From assembly GCF_001020985.1 (NCBI RefSeq), contig NZ_CP011542.1:2604001-2668000 (forward strand): a stretch of 64,000 nt of DNA, read 5' to 3'. The notes beneath the pieces were generated by a model. That model worked only from the letters and a program-made list of their open reading frames with translations. It was not told where the DNA came from and ran no database searches. Source of the DNA: Corynebacterium mustelae (GTDB lineage Bacteria > Actinomycetota > Actinomycetes > Mycobacteriales > Mycobacteriaceae). Positions 25,648 to 35,478 of the stretch are shown one piece after another (position 1 is the first letter of the stretch; every line of letters begins with the position of its first letter). The position numbers were made by a program, and so were the translations under genes.

Positions 25648-27579
25648 CTACGCAGTCCAAAGCTCAACGTTATTGGTCTTGCACATTTGAGCAAGATTTG
25701 TTTTCAATTCGTCGCTTCCCCCAAAGCAATCTTCGAGGATAATGAAACTAGTCGGTTTAGTGGCAATTACTTCCCGCAACTGTTCGATCGTAGGAGCCCT
25801 GTGCTGATCCAAGTAGGCCAGTAAAGCGACCCCCCCCCCGCTGGATTCATGGATAGCTTTCAATGGAAGACCCGAAATCTCGACATCACCAATTTTCTCC
25901 GTCAGTGAAAAACCCTGCTTTAACAAAAGCTCTATCAACAAATCATCAATAGACGCCGCACTATTTGCGGAATCATGAAGTTCCAAAAGCTGTTGCTCAA
26001 AATGGCGTTCGTCGATATCGCTAACTATATCCCACTTCGCGAAATTGGTTTTGGCCAGTTTAAAAGCTCGAAAACCTCTGTCAAAAGGCATCTTTCGCCT
26101 CTGCAGAACCTCAAAATAGTCCCTTTGGATTTGAGATGCAGCCCGTCGAATCCTCTCCCGAGATATGTTCGGTACATTTTCGAAACCTTCTTTTCTAGCC
26201 GTACTCTTGACACCGGTCGGCTCAGGCAGCTGAATTTGAATAAAACTTCTTTTACCTCCATCTTTGGCATTCAATTCCATAACTGCGTGTGCAGTAGTAC
26301 TCGATCCTGCAAAAAAATCGAGAATAATTGAATCTGAGTGACTAGCCATCTGTAAAAGATGAACAATTAACCCAACAGGTTTCGGGCTTTCAAAGACTGC
26401 AGGGTTGCCAAATAAGGTTTCAATTTCGAGGGAACCAGATGTATTCAAAGGAGCAAAATCCCAAAGTGTCGTCCAAGTCGTACCTGGTTTAACAGAAGAT
26501 AGGAATCGTTTGAGTTTAGGAGCCCCTTTTCCGTCTTGGCCAAAAAAGATTTCGCCATTTGAAAGCAATTCGTCCATACGAGTTTGACTAAATCGCCAAT
26601 TTCCGTTGTTTGGAGGGTAATACTCTTTACCTGTATTGGGGTTAATTATTGGGTAGTTGAGACTCTCAACGTAACGCCCTCCTTTCACATTCGCACTCAG
26701 ATCACCTGCTACCCATGGCCCTTTTGGATGCCCATCGGGATTTTTATATCTTGCAATTTGTTCCTCAGTGCGTGGACGTAAATTAAAGCCGCTGAGGTTC
26801 CGTTTTCCAATTGCTACCAAATAATCGTGTTGTGCCCCGATAACGCGATCGTTTGGTGGGGTGTTTCTTTTCTTCCAAATTATGTTAGCAGCAAAGTTAT
26901 TTTCACCAAATAGTTCAACGCAGATTTGCCTTAAATTAGCAAATTCTGAATCGTCAATAGAAATGATAATTACACCATCATCTTGGAGTAAGTTTCGAGC
27001 AACTTTTAAACGCGGATACATCATATTTAACCAGTTAGAGTGATATCGTCCCTCCGACTGTGCATTGCTCGACAGCTTCTGTCCCTCTGCATTTACCTGT
27101 TTGGTCCACTCCAAATAGTGGCTTACGCTATCGCGATAGTCATCTCGATAAACGAAGTCTTTACCCGTGTTGTACGGCGGATCAATGTAAATCATCTTTA
27201 TCTTGCCGTAGTAGTGGCGTTGCAAGATTTTGAGGACTTCAAGGTTGTCGCCTTCGATAAAGACGTTTTCAGTGGTGTCCCAGTCCACAGAATTTTCAAA
27301 GTCAGGCTTTAAAGTAGCTGTGGTTGGGGTTTGAGCGATGCGAATAGCTTCCCGTTTTCCTGGCCAGAACAAGCCAAACCGTTCCGGTGTTGTAGAAACA
27401 TCATCGCCCAGAAGCTCCTTTAGTTTCTCAAAATCAACCTTGCCATCCGCGATGGCTTCAGGTGCGATCTCAGCAAGTTGCTTCGCTAACTCGGTTCGGA
27501 AATCTGGTGAAGCTGCTTCAATGGAGTTAATATCGTCGAGGTCCTCATCGATGTAGCAATCGTCAAAATTCTCGTTCAT
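25648..27579 (-). CDS. Type III Mod-like DNA N6-adenine/N4-cytosine methyltransferase with internal G10 tract
   Basis: A 643-residue methyltransferase. It has the catalytic DPPY (133-136) upstream of the AdoMet-binding FFAGSSTTAHAV, the beta-class order typical of type III Mod proteins. The region between probably contains the target-recognition domain. The coding strand has ten consecutive G residues (plus-strand C10, 25830-25839) at about codon 580, translated SSGGGVA. Slippage there would alter or remove the last 60 residues. The start has GAGGAAG. It lies 33 bp after the SNF2 helicase gene and 12 bp before res, forming one operon. Confidence 0.9.
   Translation of the reverse strand: MNENFDDCYIDEDLDDINSIEAASPDFRTELAKQLAEIAPEAIADGKVDFEKLKELLGDDVSTTPERFGLFWPGKREAIRIAQTPTTATLKPDFENSVDWDTTENVFIEGDNLEVLKILQRHYYGKIKMIYIDPPYNTGKDFVYRDDYRDSVSHYLEWTKQVNAEGQKLSSNAQSEGRYHSNWLNMMYPRLKVARNLLQDDGVIIISIDDSEFANLRQICVELFGENNFAANIIWKKRNTPPNDRVIGAQHDYLVAIGKRNLSGFNLRPRTEEQIARYKNPDGHPKGPWVAGDLSANVKGGRYVESLNYPIINPNTGKEYYPPNNGNWRFSQTRMDELLSNGEIFFGQDGKGAPKLKRFLSSVKPGTTWTTLWDFAPLNTSGSLEIETLFGNPAVFESPKPVGLIVHLLQMASHSDSIILDFFAGSSTTAHAVMELNAKDGGKRSFIQIQLPEPTGVKSTARKEGFENVPNISRERIRRAASQIQRDYFEVLQRRKMPFDRGFRAFKLAKTNFAKWDIVSDIDERHFEQQLLELHDSANSAASIDDLLIELLLKQGFSLTEKIGDVEISGLPLKAIHESSGGGVALLAYLDQHRAPTIEQLREVIATKPTSFIILEDCFGGSDELKTNLAQMCKTNNVELWTA
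25830..25839 (-). repeat. Homopolymer tract G10 within the mod coding strand
   Basis: Ten C on the plus strand give G10 in the mod reading frame near codon 580. This length is well within the range known to slip during replication in phase-variable bacterial genes. Confidence 0.8.
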
Positions 27580-27612
27580 TTTTCTTCCTCTCGTTCAATA
27601 CTGTTATGAGAA

Positions 27613-30495
27613 TTATTCAGTTATACGCCATCTAATGGAAAATAGATGTTCTTCCTCTTCGCTGCCTTTTAGAGATTGCTCAACTGAAACCAAATAATCA
27701 TCGGATTCGTCGCGAAGCTTTCGCTTTTCTCTTCGGAAACTCTCATCAAGTTCGTCAATTTTGTCCTCAAGTTGGTTTGCCTTCCTCTTCCAGGCCAACG
27801 ACTCCATCGCATCGGTAGCTTGTTTGGATTGTTTCCGATAGTCTTTGATCTTCGCTTCCAGCTCACGAATCCGCTTTTCGTGTTCAGCTTTCCGATCTTG
27901 GATATTGCGATGGATTACTTCCTCTTGTTCATTGAAGTAATGAGAATTTCGAGTCTTGACTTCATTGTCGTAGGTTTTAGCCTGCTCCGCCAACGCAAGT
28001 TCTAGTTCCGATTCCCGGATTTCAGAGCTTTCAGAAACATCGGTCACCTGGAGATTTAGAATATCGTCAACGAATTCGTTGTCCAGAAGCTGACCATCAT
28101 CTGTGGTAGCTGCTGCCAAAAGGTAGGATTCAGATAAGTCCTCACCATTAGCTTGAATCTTGAATGTAAGCTTTTTTACCGTGAGTTGGCCGGATTTGCC
28201 GGATAGCTTTTTCACGGCGGTTGAGACACGTTCAGAATCAGCAAGGCCAAAAGAAAGTTCCACATTTGGTGTTTCAGCCTCTAACGCACTATCAATGACG
28301 AAACGCGCTAATGGGCTGACGTAACGATACTGGTGAGCATTATCCCGTGGCGTCGACTTAAAATAATAATCACCGGTCTGAGTACCGTTAACCGGCGCTG
28401 TGTGAAGCCTGAAGTTATGACCATCAGATTCAAAATCAGCGAAGTTTTCAAGTTTGTATTGGGTGAGTGCAAGCAGCAACCGCTCGAATTGATTGAGCAC
28501 GATCCCAGATTGCCTGTCGTAATCCTTGAGTCGATCCTGCACATGTGGATCTAAGTTATCGAAAACCTTGGCCTTGGCTTTTGACATCTCCGCATTGATT
28601 TCTTGAGAGTATTCCTCCGCCAATCTGTCGAACGCGGCATTGATTTCTTCGGCGGTTTTAAATTCCGACAATATTTCGTTAATCCGGCGCTCCATGTCGA
28701 TGCCGTCCTCGATAGACCCTAGGATTTCATCGGAAGCTCCAAATACCGAGCTAAATAGCTGGAATTTCTCTCCTAATAGTTCAAGAATGCGTTGTTCGGC
28801 GACATTTCCTTTATTAGAGAAATTGGCTATAACCACATTAAATTTCTGCCCGAATCGGTGGATGCGACCAATCCGCTGCTCCACTCGTTGTGGGTTCCAA
28901 GGCAAATCGTAGTTAATCAGCATTGAAGCGAATTGCAGGTTAACACCTTCTGAAGCCGCTTCAGTGGCGATCATGATTGTGCCGTGCTCACGAAAATAAT
29001 CAACAAGAGCTTTTCGGCGATCAGCGGTTGGAATTCCGGTAATAATGTCGCTGCCTTGGTTCTCCCGAAGCCAATCTTGGTAAATCTTTGTAGCAGCCTC
29101 TGAATTGTTTGTGCCGTTGAAAAGAACCAAACCATCACCATAACCAATGGTTTTTAAGTGTTCCGCCAGATATTGTTGCGTGACAGTGGAGTCTGTGAAA
29201 ATGATTGCTTTTTCTGGGGCGCCTACTTCACGAAGCTTTTCAAAACCACGATCCAAAGCCTCTTTAACATGGACGGCTTTTTGGTTAAGGGTGATTGAAC
29301 GTGCCAGTTCGGCAAAACCTCGTAGGTCGGCGATTTCCGAGCGAATTTCATGCTTGATAGCAGAATCGATGGTTTCTGGTTTATCAGCGTCTACAGCTTC
29401 AAAAGCCTCATGTTCATCACTGGTTAGATCATGGGACTCATAGTCGAAAAGCGCACCACGACTGTTGCGAAGAACCCCTGCATTAAGCTCACTTTCAAGG
29501 CGATCGGCAATATTTTCTAGCGTTGCAGCTACAGCGTGAGTTGAAGAACCAAGGCGTTTGCGAATAATCATCGCGGAGAGAAACCGTTGTGAACTCGCAA
29601 ATGCATACAAATTATCCCGTTGCAGATAATCATCTACAAGGTTATACAGTTCTTTTTCCACCGGGGATGAATCAAACTCAATAGTCAGCGGGATTCGCTG
29701 GGTGAAACGAATATACTTTTCAGCATCACGTCGCAGCGTTCGCTTAGAAATACCACGAATTCGGTCAGCTAAATCATCACCACCAACTAGGGCGTTTCCT
29801 TTTATGTAACGCTCCCGAAAAGCTTCGATCGAATGGAAAAACTTCGGATCAAAGGTAGAGACTAAACCATACAATTCCTCCAATTTGTTTTGAAGAGGTG
29901 TAGCTGTCAGCAAAACAACTTTCGAAGCATTTCGGAATATTTCGGCCACCGCTTCAGCAATTTTTGAACGGCCTGTCCAAAAATTTCGAAGCCGATGGGC
30001 CTCATCCGCCACAATCAGATCCCAATGGCGTAACAATTGTTCTTTGTTTGCGCAAACGAATTCATATGAAGCGATAAGTACAGTGGGATTATTCGACGAA
30101 GCAGCACTGAGTAGATTTGGCAGGGATTTTTTGTCTAAAAGTTCGGCAGGTAAAAAGAACTTCTCCCATAGTTCCTGTTTCCACTGTTGCCGCAGACTGG
30201 CAGGTGCAACAATAAGAATCCGGCGTTTCCGCTCCGCCCAGTACTGAGTAAGGACGATACCAGCTTCTACCGTTTTGCCCAGGCCAACCTCATCCGCCAA
30301 TATAACCCCTTTCATATAGGGGGTTTGTAATGCGAATAGTGCTGCATCAATCTGATGTGGCTTTGGTTCCACTTGCGCATCAAATAAGAGGCCAGCAAGT
30401 TTTCCTACATGGTCGTTAGCATAAGAACGTTCCAATTGATTGGCAAAATACTTTGCTTGATGATCCGTTAGGCCGGACAGGGCATTTTTGCTCAC
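27613..30495 (-). CDS. SNF2-family helicase of a restriction/defence operon
   Basis: A 960-residue Swi2/Snf2-type ATPase. It has motif I DEVGLGKT (68-75), DEAH (164-167), LTATPLQN, and a helicase C-terminal domain with ATEAASEGVNLQ and RVEQRIGRIHRFGQ. The C-terminal quarter is highly charged with a predicted coiled coil (about 850-940). It is the first gene of the operon ahead of mod and res. Similar SNF2 proteins (DrmD) occur in class 1 DISARM, but drmA, drmB and drmC are absent here. It may assist or modulate the type III enzyme. The GTG start has only a weak ribosome binding site. Confidence 0.85.
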   Translation of the reverse strand: MSKNALSGLTDHQAKYFANQLERSYANDHVGKLAGLLFDAQVEPKPHQIDAALFALQTPYMKGVILADEVGLGKTVEAGIVLTQYWAERKRRILIVAPASLRQQWKQELWEKFFLPAELLDKKSLPNLLSAASSNNPTVLIASYEFVCANKEQLLRHWDLIVADEAHRLRNFWTGRSKIAEAVAEIFRNASKVVLLTATPLQNKLEELYGLVSTFDPKFFHSIEAFRERYIKGNALVGGDDLADRIRGISKRTLRRDAEKYIRFTQRIPLTIEFDSSPVEKELYNLVDDYLQRDNLYAFASSQRFLSAMIIRKRLGSSTHAVAATLENIADRLESELNAGVLRNSRGALFDYESHDLTSDEHEAFEAVDADKPETIDSAIKHEIRSEIADLRGFAELARSITLNQKAVHVKEALDRGFEKLREVGAPEKAIIFTDSTVTQQYLAEHLKTIGYGDGLVLFNGTNNSEAATKIYQDWLRENQGSDIITGIPTADRRKALVDYFREHGTIMIATEAASEGVNLQFASMLINYDLPWNPQRVEQRIGRIHRFGQKFNVVIANFSNKGNVAEQRILELLGEKFQLFSSVFGASDEILGSIEDGIDMERRINEILSEFKTAEEINAAFDRLAEEYSQEINAEMSKAKAKVFDNLDPHVQDRLKDYDRQSGIVLNQFERLLLALTQYKLENFADFESDGHNFRLHTAPVNGTQTGDYYFKSTPRDNAHQYRYVSPLARFVIDSALEAETPNVELSFGLADSERVSTAVKKLSGKSGQLTVKKLTFKIQANGEDLSESYLLAAATTDDGQLLDNEFVDDILNLQVTDVSESSEIRESELELALAEQAKTYDNEVKTRNSHYFNEQEEVIHRNIQDRKAEHEKRIRELEAKIKDYRKQSKQATDAMESLAWKRKANQLEDKIDELDESFRREKRKLRDESDDYLVSVEQSLKGSEEEEHLFSIRWRITE

Positions 30496-30960
30496 GATTT
30501 CAAAGCCTATAGAAATATTGCGAGATTACGACAATCCAACATTAGCTTGTCTGCCCTACAACAAGAAGAAACTCTTCTCACCGATTAGATCAATGATTCG
30601 AAAAGCGATAAAAGCAAAGACTGATACGGATCGGACTGACGACCTATCAGCGTTTTCCCAGTGCAGTAACTTAAGGACTATAGGCTATATTTCCCTTTAA
30701 TTATAGCCACTAAGAAGACATCAACACCACTCATCGCCCCCAAATCGGGAACAGATTCTCCCGCCCCGGTACATAACCGATCGAAAATATAACCCCTTTT
30801 GGGTTGATATATATTTTCGATTAGCGGTAACTCTATCTTTTGCAAGCAACGACTTCTGATAGACCCTAAACCCGCACTTCATTTCCATTTCGCATTATCG
30901 ACAGCCATGTCCGCTTGGACGTGGCTGTGCCTTGTGATTAATTGGACATTCACTCAACCC
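30496..30960. other. 465-bp gap with a long AT-rich inverted repeat (30780-30821)
   Basis: No gene is supported. A 12-bp inverted repeat, ATCGAAAATATA (30780-30791) with TATATTTTCGAT (30810-30821), encloses a smaller AACCC/GGGTT hairpin. It lies between the end of the PucR gene and the start of the helicase gene, both on the minus strand, at the outer edge of the AT-rich restriction islet. It may be a terminator for the PucR gene, although no U-tract follows. Confidence 0.45.
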
Positions 30961-32496
30961 CTACACCGCCTGCGTTATCACCACCAGGAGTAGTTCCGCG
31001 CAGGTGACGGGGTTGTTCAGGCTTAGCTCGCAGACTGTTTCGATTTTCTGAAGCCGGGTGCGCATGGTGTGGCGGTGGATGCCAAGCAAGTGGGAGGCAT
31101 CCGCCACGTGGTTCCCACTGCGCAGGTATGCCGATAAGGTGGCAACAAGATCGGAATTGGTTTTCTTGTCGTAATCGGCAAGCCGCCCAATGGTTTCGGC
31201 GGCACGGTTGCGCAGCGCCTGCTGCACGGAGGGTTCGTGCAACCAGCTAAGGCTGGTGGAGTCGGCAGTAGCGGTTCCCCCAGGTGGCAGAGCAAGGGCG
31301 GTGGAACACAATGCATCGACCGTCGCCGTGGTGACTGATCGCCAGGATAATACCGCACCGATGGCGATTTTTAGTTTGGGTTTGTGTTCGGCAAACATCT
31401 CGACGATTTCTGCTTGCGGCAGGGCGGCGGTAAGGAGGAATAGCTGAAAACCGCCAGCAAGCGGCATGGTGCATTGGCTGTAGCCGCGCAGTGCAAGATG
31501 CGCGTCGCAAGAGGCGATGGCACGAGCGGTTGTGGTGGCGCTGTCACTATGAATGACGACAGGGCGAACGTCGTCATTCCCGTCGCTCAAGGGGGAGAAA
31601 ATTCGCGCCAACGCGCTTTTTCCATGTGTGGTTTCGTGCTTTTCGGCCAGCAGCATCTCCAACGCCAAGGTATTAAGTTCATTTCGGCCCTGACGGACGT
31701 CGACAGGCAAGTGCAACAAAATATCCGCCAAGCTGGCAGCGTAAGAAACAATGCGGTTGGCGAGTTTGGAATACGGTTGCGGCGCAGTGGTCACCAACAC
31801 ATAGCGGGACGCCCCTTGGGTGGAGAGCTTTTGAATGAGATGGTACTTTCCAGCGGTGGAAAACGCCCGGCTTAACGCCAGATCGTGCGGCGGTTGCTTC
31901 GCTGTGATCTCTGTCGCGTCCATGCCAGAAAACGAGACCGATTCCACCACGGTGCCATCAATATTGCATAGCGCCACAGCAGCAGAAATCTCATTAGCCA
32001 GGGTGCGCAATAAGGACGGTATACCACCAGAGATTGCGGCGGCATGCAGCTTACTTTGCAGTTTCAACTGAACTGCCTGCTGTTGACTTTCCCGCCGGGC
32101 GAATTCTTTGCGCACAGTGGTAAGAATCGACACGAACGGCACGTCACGCGGCACCTCGAACAGTGCGAGGTTTGCCTCCCGGGCGGCGTCGACAAGCGCG
32201 GGCGGAACGGTATCGAAACTTAGTCCCGTACCAAAACCGATAGCGGCAACCCCGGCTTGGGAAAGATTGCGCACATAGTCGGCGAACTTCGCAGGCGCCG
32301 ACTCAAAAGCCAAGCCGACCAACAGCACAAGAGCGCCGGGGCTTAAAAACTCACTAGGATTCTCCAATTCCGTTGGCTGCACCACGGTGAAGCGGACGTC
32401 GGTGCGGGTGAGCTTTTTCAGCTTAAGTTTCTTCTGATTCATCAACCACTCCAGGCTGATGGTTTCACTTTCTGTCACCGCAGATTGCACCACCAT
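30961..32496 (-). CDS. PucR-family transcriptional regulator, probable gab-locus regulator
   Basis: A 511-residue regulator with an N-terminal PucR ligand/sensor domain (GALVLLVGLAFESAPAKFAD region, EVPRDVPFVSI) and a C-terminal PucR helix-turn-helix (LSAYLRSGNHVADASHLLG, then HRHTMRTRLQKIE). The frame is open further upstream, but the ATG at 32496 has a strong GGGAGG five bases before it and gives the usual family length. It is divergent from gabT-gabD with 136 bp between them. Corynebacterium glutamicum has the same PucR-gabT-gabD arrangement, so a role as GABA-responsive activator is likely by synteny. Confidence 0.85.
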   Translation of the reverse strand: MVVQSAVTESETISLEWLMNQKKLKLKKLTRTDVRFTVVQPTELENPSEFLSPGALVLLVGLAFESAPAKFADYVRNLSQAGVAAIGFGTGLSFDTVPPALVDAAREANLALFEVPRDVPFVSILTTVRKEFARRESQQQAVQLKLQSKLHAAAISGGIPSLLRTLANEISAAVALCNIDGTVVESVSFSGMDATEITAKQPPHDLALSRAFSTAGKYHLIQKLSTQGASRYVLVTTAPQPYSKLANRIVSYAASLADILLHLPVDVRQGRNELNTLALEMLLAEKHETTHGKSALARIFSPLSDGNDDVRPVVIHSDSATTTARAIASCDAHLALRGYSQCTMPLAGGFQLFLLTAALPQAEIVEMFAEHKPKLKIAIGAVLSWRSVTTATVDALCSTALALPPGGTATADSTSLSWLHEPSVQQALRNRAAETIGRLADYDKKTNSDLVATLSAYLRSGNHVADASHLLGIHRHTMRTRLQKIETVCELSLNNPVTCAELLLVVITQAV

Positions 32497-32632
32497 AAAC
32501 CTCCCGCCATTAGGTAGAAATGCCTCATTCCTTTTCGCCCAATGGTACATGGTTTCTTTCGGTATGCACCCCAGATAATGAAGCAGAAAACCAAAATTGA
32601 GCTGGCAAATAAAAGCAGAAAGCGAGCAGCGC

Positions 32633-33961
32633 ATGATAGAAATGGACTTCCGTATCCCACAACAACGCGAAGTAACTACCGACGGGTTTGGGGCAAAAAG
32701 CGCCGAGCTAGATTCCCGGCGGCAGCATGCTCTCCCCCGAGCATTAAGCCCTGGCCTACCTGGATACGTCGCTGACGCTGACGGCGGTATCCTCGCCGAT
32801 GTAGACGGCAACCGCTTTATCGACTTCGCCTCCGGCATCGCCGTGACTTCCGTGGGTGCCGCAAACCCGGCGGTCATCGCCGCAATCACCGAAGCCGCAC
32901 AGCACTTCACCCACACCTGTTTCATGGTCTCCCCCTACGAAAGCTACGTGGCGCTGGCGGAAAAACTCAACGAACTCACCCCCGGTGACCACCACAAGAA
33001 AACCGTACTGCTCAATTCCGGCGCAGAGGCAGTAGAAAACGCGGTGAAGATCGCGCGGGCCTACAACGGCAAGAAAGCTGTCGTGGTTTTCGACAACGGC
33101 TACCACGGCCGAACGAACCTCACCATGGCAATGACCGCGAAAAACAAGCCATACAAGACCGGTTTCGGGCCGCTCGCCAGCGACGTCTACCGCGCGCCGA
33201 TGTCCTACCCGCTGCGCGACGGCCTCGACGGGGCCGCGGCAGCACGCAGGTCCATCAAAATGATCGAACAGCAGGTTGGGGCAGAAAACCTCGCCTGCGT
33301 TGTCATCGAACCAGTCCAAGGTGAAGGCGGCTTCATCGCACCCGCGCCGGGCTTCCTGCCAGCGATCGCTGAGTGGTGCCGGGACAACGACGTAGTATTC
33401 GTCGCTGACGAAATCCAAGCGGGATTCTGCCGCACCGGCGACTGGTTCGCCTGTGACAACGAGCAAGTGGTGCCCGACCTCATTACCATGGCAAAAGGCA
33501 TCGCTGGCGGTATGCCAATCTCGGCGGTAACTGGTCGAGCTGAGATCATGGATGCCCCAGTACCCGGCGGTTTAGGCGGCACCTACGGCGGTAACCCAGT
33601 CGCCTGCGCCGCAGCGCTTGCCGCAATCGAGCAGATGGAAACCTATAACCTCAACGCTCGCGCGAAGGCCATCGAAGGGGTCATCACCGAGGTACTCGGC
33701 CCGCTCACCGATCTTGACACTGTGGCCGAACTGCGCGGCCGGGGCGCAATGATCGCCCTTGAGCTTGTCGACGCCGCAGGGGATCCGAACCCTGACCTTA
33801 CCGCCGCCGTCGCCGCCCGTTGTAAGAAAGAGGGAGTCCTCATTCTCACCTGTGGCATGGACGGTAACGTTATCCGACTGCTGCCCTCCCTTGTCATTCC
33901 GGAAGCTGTACTTCGGGATGGTCTTGAGGTACTCGCCACCGCCATTAAGGAGCTGTCTTAA
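32633..33961 (+). CDS. gabT: 4-aminobutyrate aminotransferase
   Basis: A 442-residue PLP-dependent class III aminotransferase that converts GABA and 2-oxoglutarate to succinate semialdehyde and glutamate. Features are NSGAEAVENAVKIARA, the YHGRT substrate region, VVIEPVQGEGGF, FVADEIQAGFCRTG with the PLP-pairing Asp, and the Schiff-base lysine in MAKGIAGGMP. I chose the ATG at 32633; the ATG at 32642 is possible, and 32597 would enlarge the N-terminus without support. It is 3 bp from gabD. The putrescine operon at 39-44.5 kb would supply its substrate. Confidence 0.9.
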   Translation: MIEMDFRIPQQREVTTDGFGAKSAELDSRRQHALPRALSPGLPGYVADADGGILADVDGNRFIDFASGIAVTSVGAANPAVIAAITEAAQHFTHTCFMVSPYESYVALAEKLNELTPGDHHKKTVLLNSGAEAVENAVKIARAYNGKKAVVVFDNGYHGRTNLTMAMTAKNKPYKTGFGPLASDVYRAPMSYPLRDGLDGAAAARRSIKMIEQQVGAENLACVVIEPVQGEGGFIAPAPGFLPAIAEWCRDNDVVFVADEIQAGFCRTGDWFACDNEQVVPDLITMAKGIAGGMPISAVTGRAEIMDAPVPGGLGGTYGGNPVACAAALAAIEQMETYNLNARAKAIEGVITEVLGPLTDLDTVAELRGRGAMIALELVDAAGDPNPDLTAAVAARCKKEGVLILTCGMDGNVIRLLPSLVIPEAVLRDGLEVLATAIKELS

Positions 33962-33964
33962 CCT

Positions 33965-35416
33965 ATGACTTCACTACCCTGTGCCGTACCACTCGGCGTT
34001 CGCCTCGGATTCGCCGAGGTGACCACCGCCACTACCTTCGACGTCATCGACCCGGCCACCGAAAAAGTCCTGGCTGCCGTTAGCGACGCCACGTCCACTG
34101 AATGGAATGCGGCGTTAGACAAGGCCGTCCCAGCGGGTGAGATATGGGCCAAAGCAACACCCCGCGACCGCTCTGAGGTACTCCGACGGATTTTCGACCG
34201 CATCCATGAACGTGCCTCAGATTTCGCCGAGGTTATGACCTTAGAGATGGGCAAACCTGTGGCCGAAGCCAAAGGCGAAGTCGCCTACGGGGCCGAATAC
34301 TTCCGGTGGTTCGCCGAGGAAGCTGTGCGCATTCCCGGCCGCGCCGGAACCGCCCCCGCCGGAATCGGCTCCATGATTATCACCCGTACCCCTGTTGGTC
34401 CAGTTCTAGCCATTACCCCGTGGAATTTTCCACTGGCAATGGCGACCCGCAAAATCGCACCCGCCCTGGCCGCAGGATGCCCGGTCATAGTCAAACCCGC
34501 CCAGGAAACCCCCCTGACCATGCTTCTGCTTGGCGAAGTCATTACTGAAGTTTTGCAGGAAGCTGATGCACCCGATGGGCTTGTCTCCATCATCCCTACC
34601 ACGAAATCCGCTGATCTTTCTGCGGAATTAATGGCTGATCCACGGCTACGCAAAGTCACATTCACCGGTTCCACCGCCGTGGGTCGACACCTGGTACGGC
34701 AATCCGCCGACAACTTATTACGTACCTCCATGGAACTCGGCGGCAATGCGCCATTCGTGGTCGCCGCCGACGCCGACCTTGACCTGGTTCTCACCTGCGC
34801 AGCCCAAGCAAAAATGCGCAATGGTGGCGAAGCCTGCATCGCTGCCAATCGGTTCTTGGTGGACGAGTCCATCGCGGAGGAATTTACCGAACGGCTTACC
34901 GAGGTCATGGCGTCGTTTAGCACCGGCCACGGGCTTGACGACGGCACCAAGCTCGGCCCCATCATCACCGCGAAACAGCGCGACAGCATCCACGCTCTGG
35001 TCACCGACGCCATCGACAACGGCGCCACCTTAACCATCGGCGGTGAAATTCCCCCTGGACCTGGCTTCTTCTACCCGGCAACAGTTTTGGCCAATGTCCC
35101 ACATGACACCAAGATTCTGCACGAAGAAATCTTCGGACCTGTTGCCACGATCGCCACATTCAGCACCCTGGACGAGGGCATTGCCCTAGCCAATAACACC
35201 CCATTTGGTCTCGCAGCTTACGGGTTTAGCGAAAACGTGCATACCGCTACCCGACTAGCCAACGAGCTCCAAGCAGGAATGGTAGGCATCAACCGCGCCG
35301 CTATTTCTGACCCAGCTGCCCCGTTTGGTGGGATCAAACAATCTGGATTCGGCCGCGAAGGTGGCACCGAAGGGATTGAGGAATACCTCGACGTGAAATA
35401 CATCGCGCTCCCATAG
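33965..35416 (+). CDS. gabD: Succinate-semialdehyde dehydrogenase
   Basis: A 483-residue NAD(P)-dependent aldehyde dehydrogenase that oxidises succinate semialdehyde to succinate for the TCA cycle. It has the cofactor region TPWNFPLAMATRKIAPALAAG, FTGSTAVGRHL, the general-base Glu in MELGGNAP, the catalytic Cys in GGEACIAANR, and the C-terminal PFGGIKQSGFGREGG. It follows gabT by 3 bp and is followed by a strong hairpin, so gabTD is a two-gene unit. Unlike C. glutamicum, no gabP permease follows directly. Confidence 0.92.
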   Translation: MTSLPCAVPLGVRLGFAEVTTATTFDVIDPATEKVLAAVSDATSTEWNAALDKAVPAGEIWAKATPRDRSEVLRRIFDRIHERASDFAEVMTLEMGKPVAEAKGEVAYGAEYFRWFAEEAVRIPGRAGTAPAGIGSMIITRTPVGPVLAITPWNFPLAMATRKIAPALAAGCPVIVKPAQETPLTMLLLGEVITEVLQEADAPDGLVSIIPTTKSADLSAELMADPRLRKVTFTGSTAVGRHLVRQSADNLLRTSMELGGNAPFVVAADADLDLVLTCAAQAKMRNGGEACIAANRFLVDESIAEEFTERLTEVMASFSTGHGLDDGTKLGPIITAKQRDSIHALVTDAIDNGATLTIGGEIPPGPGFFYPATVLANVPHDTKILHEEIFGPVATIATFSTLDEGIALANNTPFGLAAYGFSENVHTATRLANELQAGMVGINRAAISDPAAPFGGIKQSGFGREGGTEGIEEYLDVKYIALP

Positions 35417-35431
35417 CACCCTAGCTGAAAC

Positions 35432-35478
35432 GAAACCCCAGTTGTTAGATCACAAGATCCTTATACAACTGGGGTTTC
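35432..35478 (+). terminator. Strong terminator-like hairpin after gabD
   Basis: A perfect 14-bp inverted repeat, GAAACCCCAGTTGT (35432-35445) with ACAACTGGGGTTTC (35465-35478), begins 15 bp after the gabD stop codon. Confidence 0.75.

Noticed and set aside
22711..30495. DISARM system
   Set aside because: The SNF2 helicase and a methyltransferase are present, but drmA, drmB and drmC are missing and a type III Res is present instead.
32756..33466. 236-codon minus-strand frame opposite gabT
   Set aside because: Antisense shadow of a well-conserved aminotransferase; no recognisable motif.
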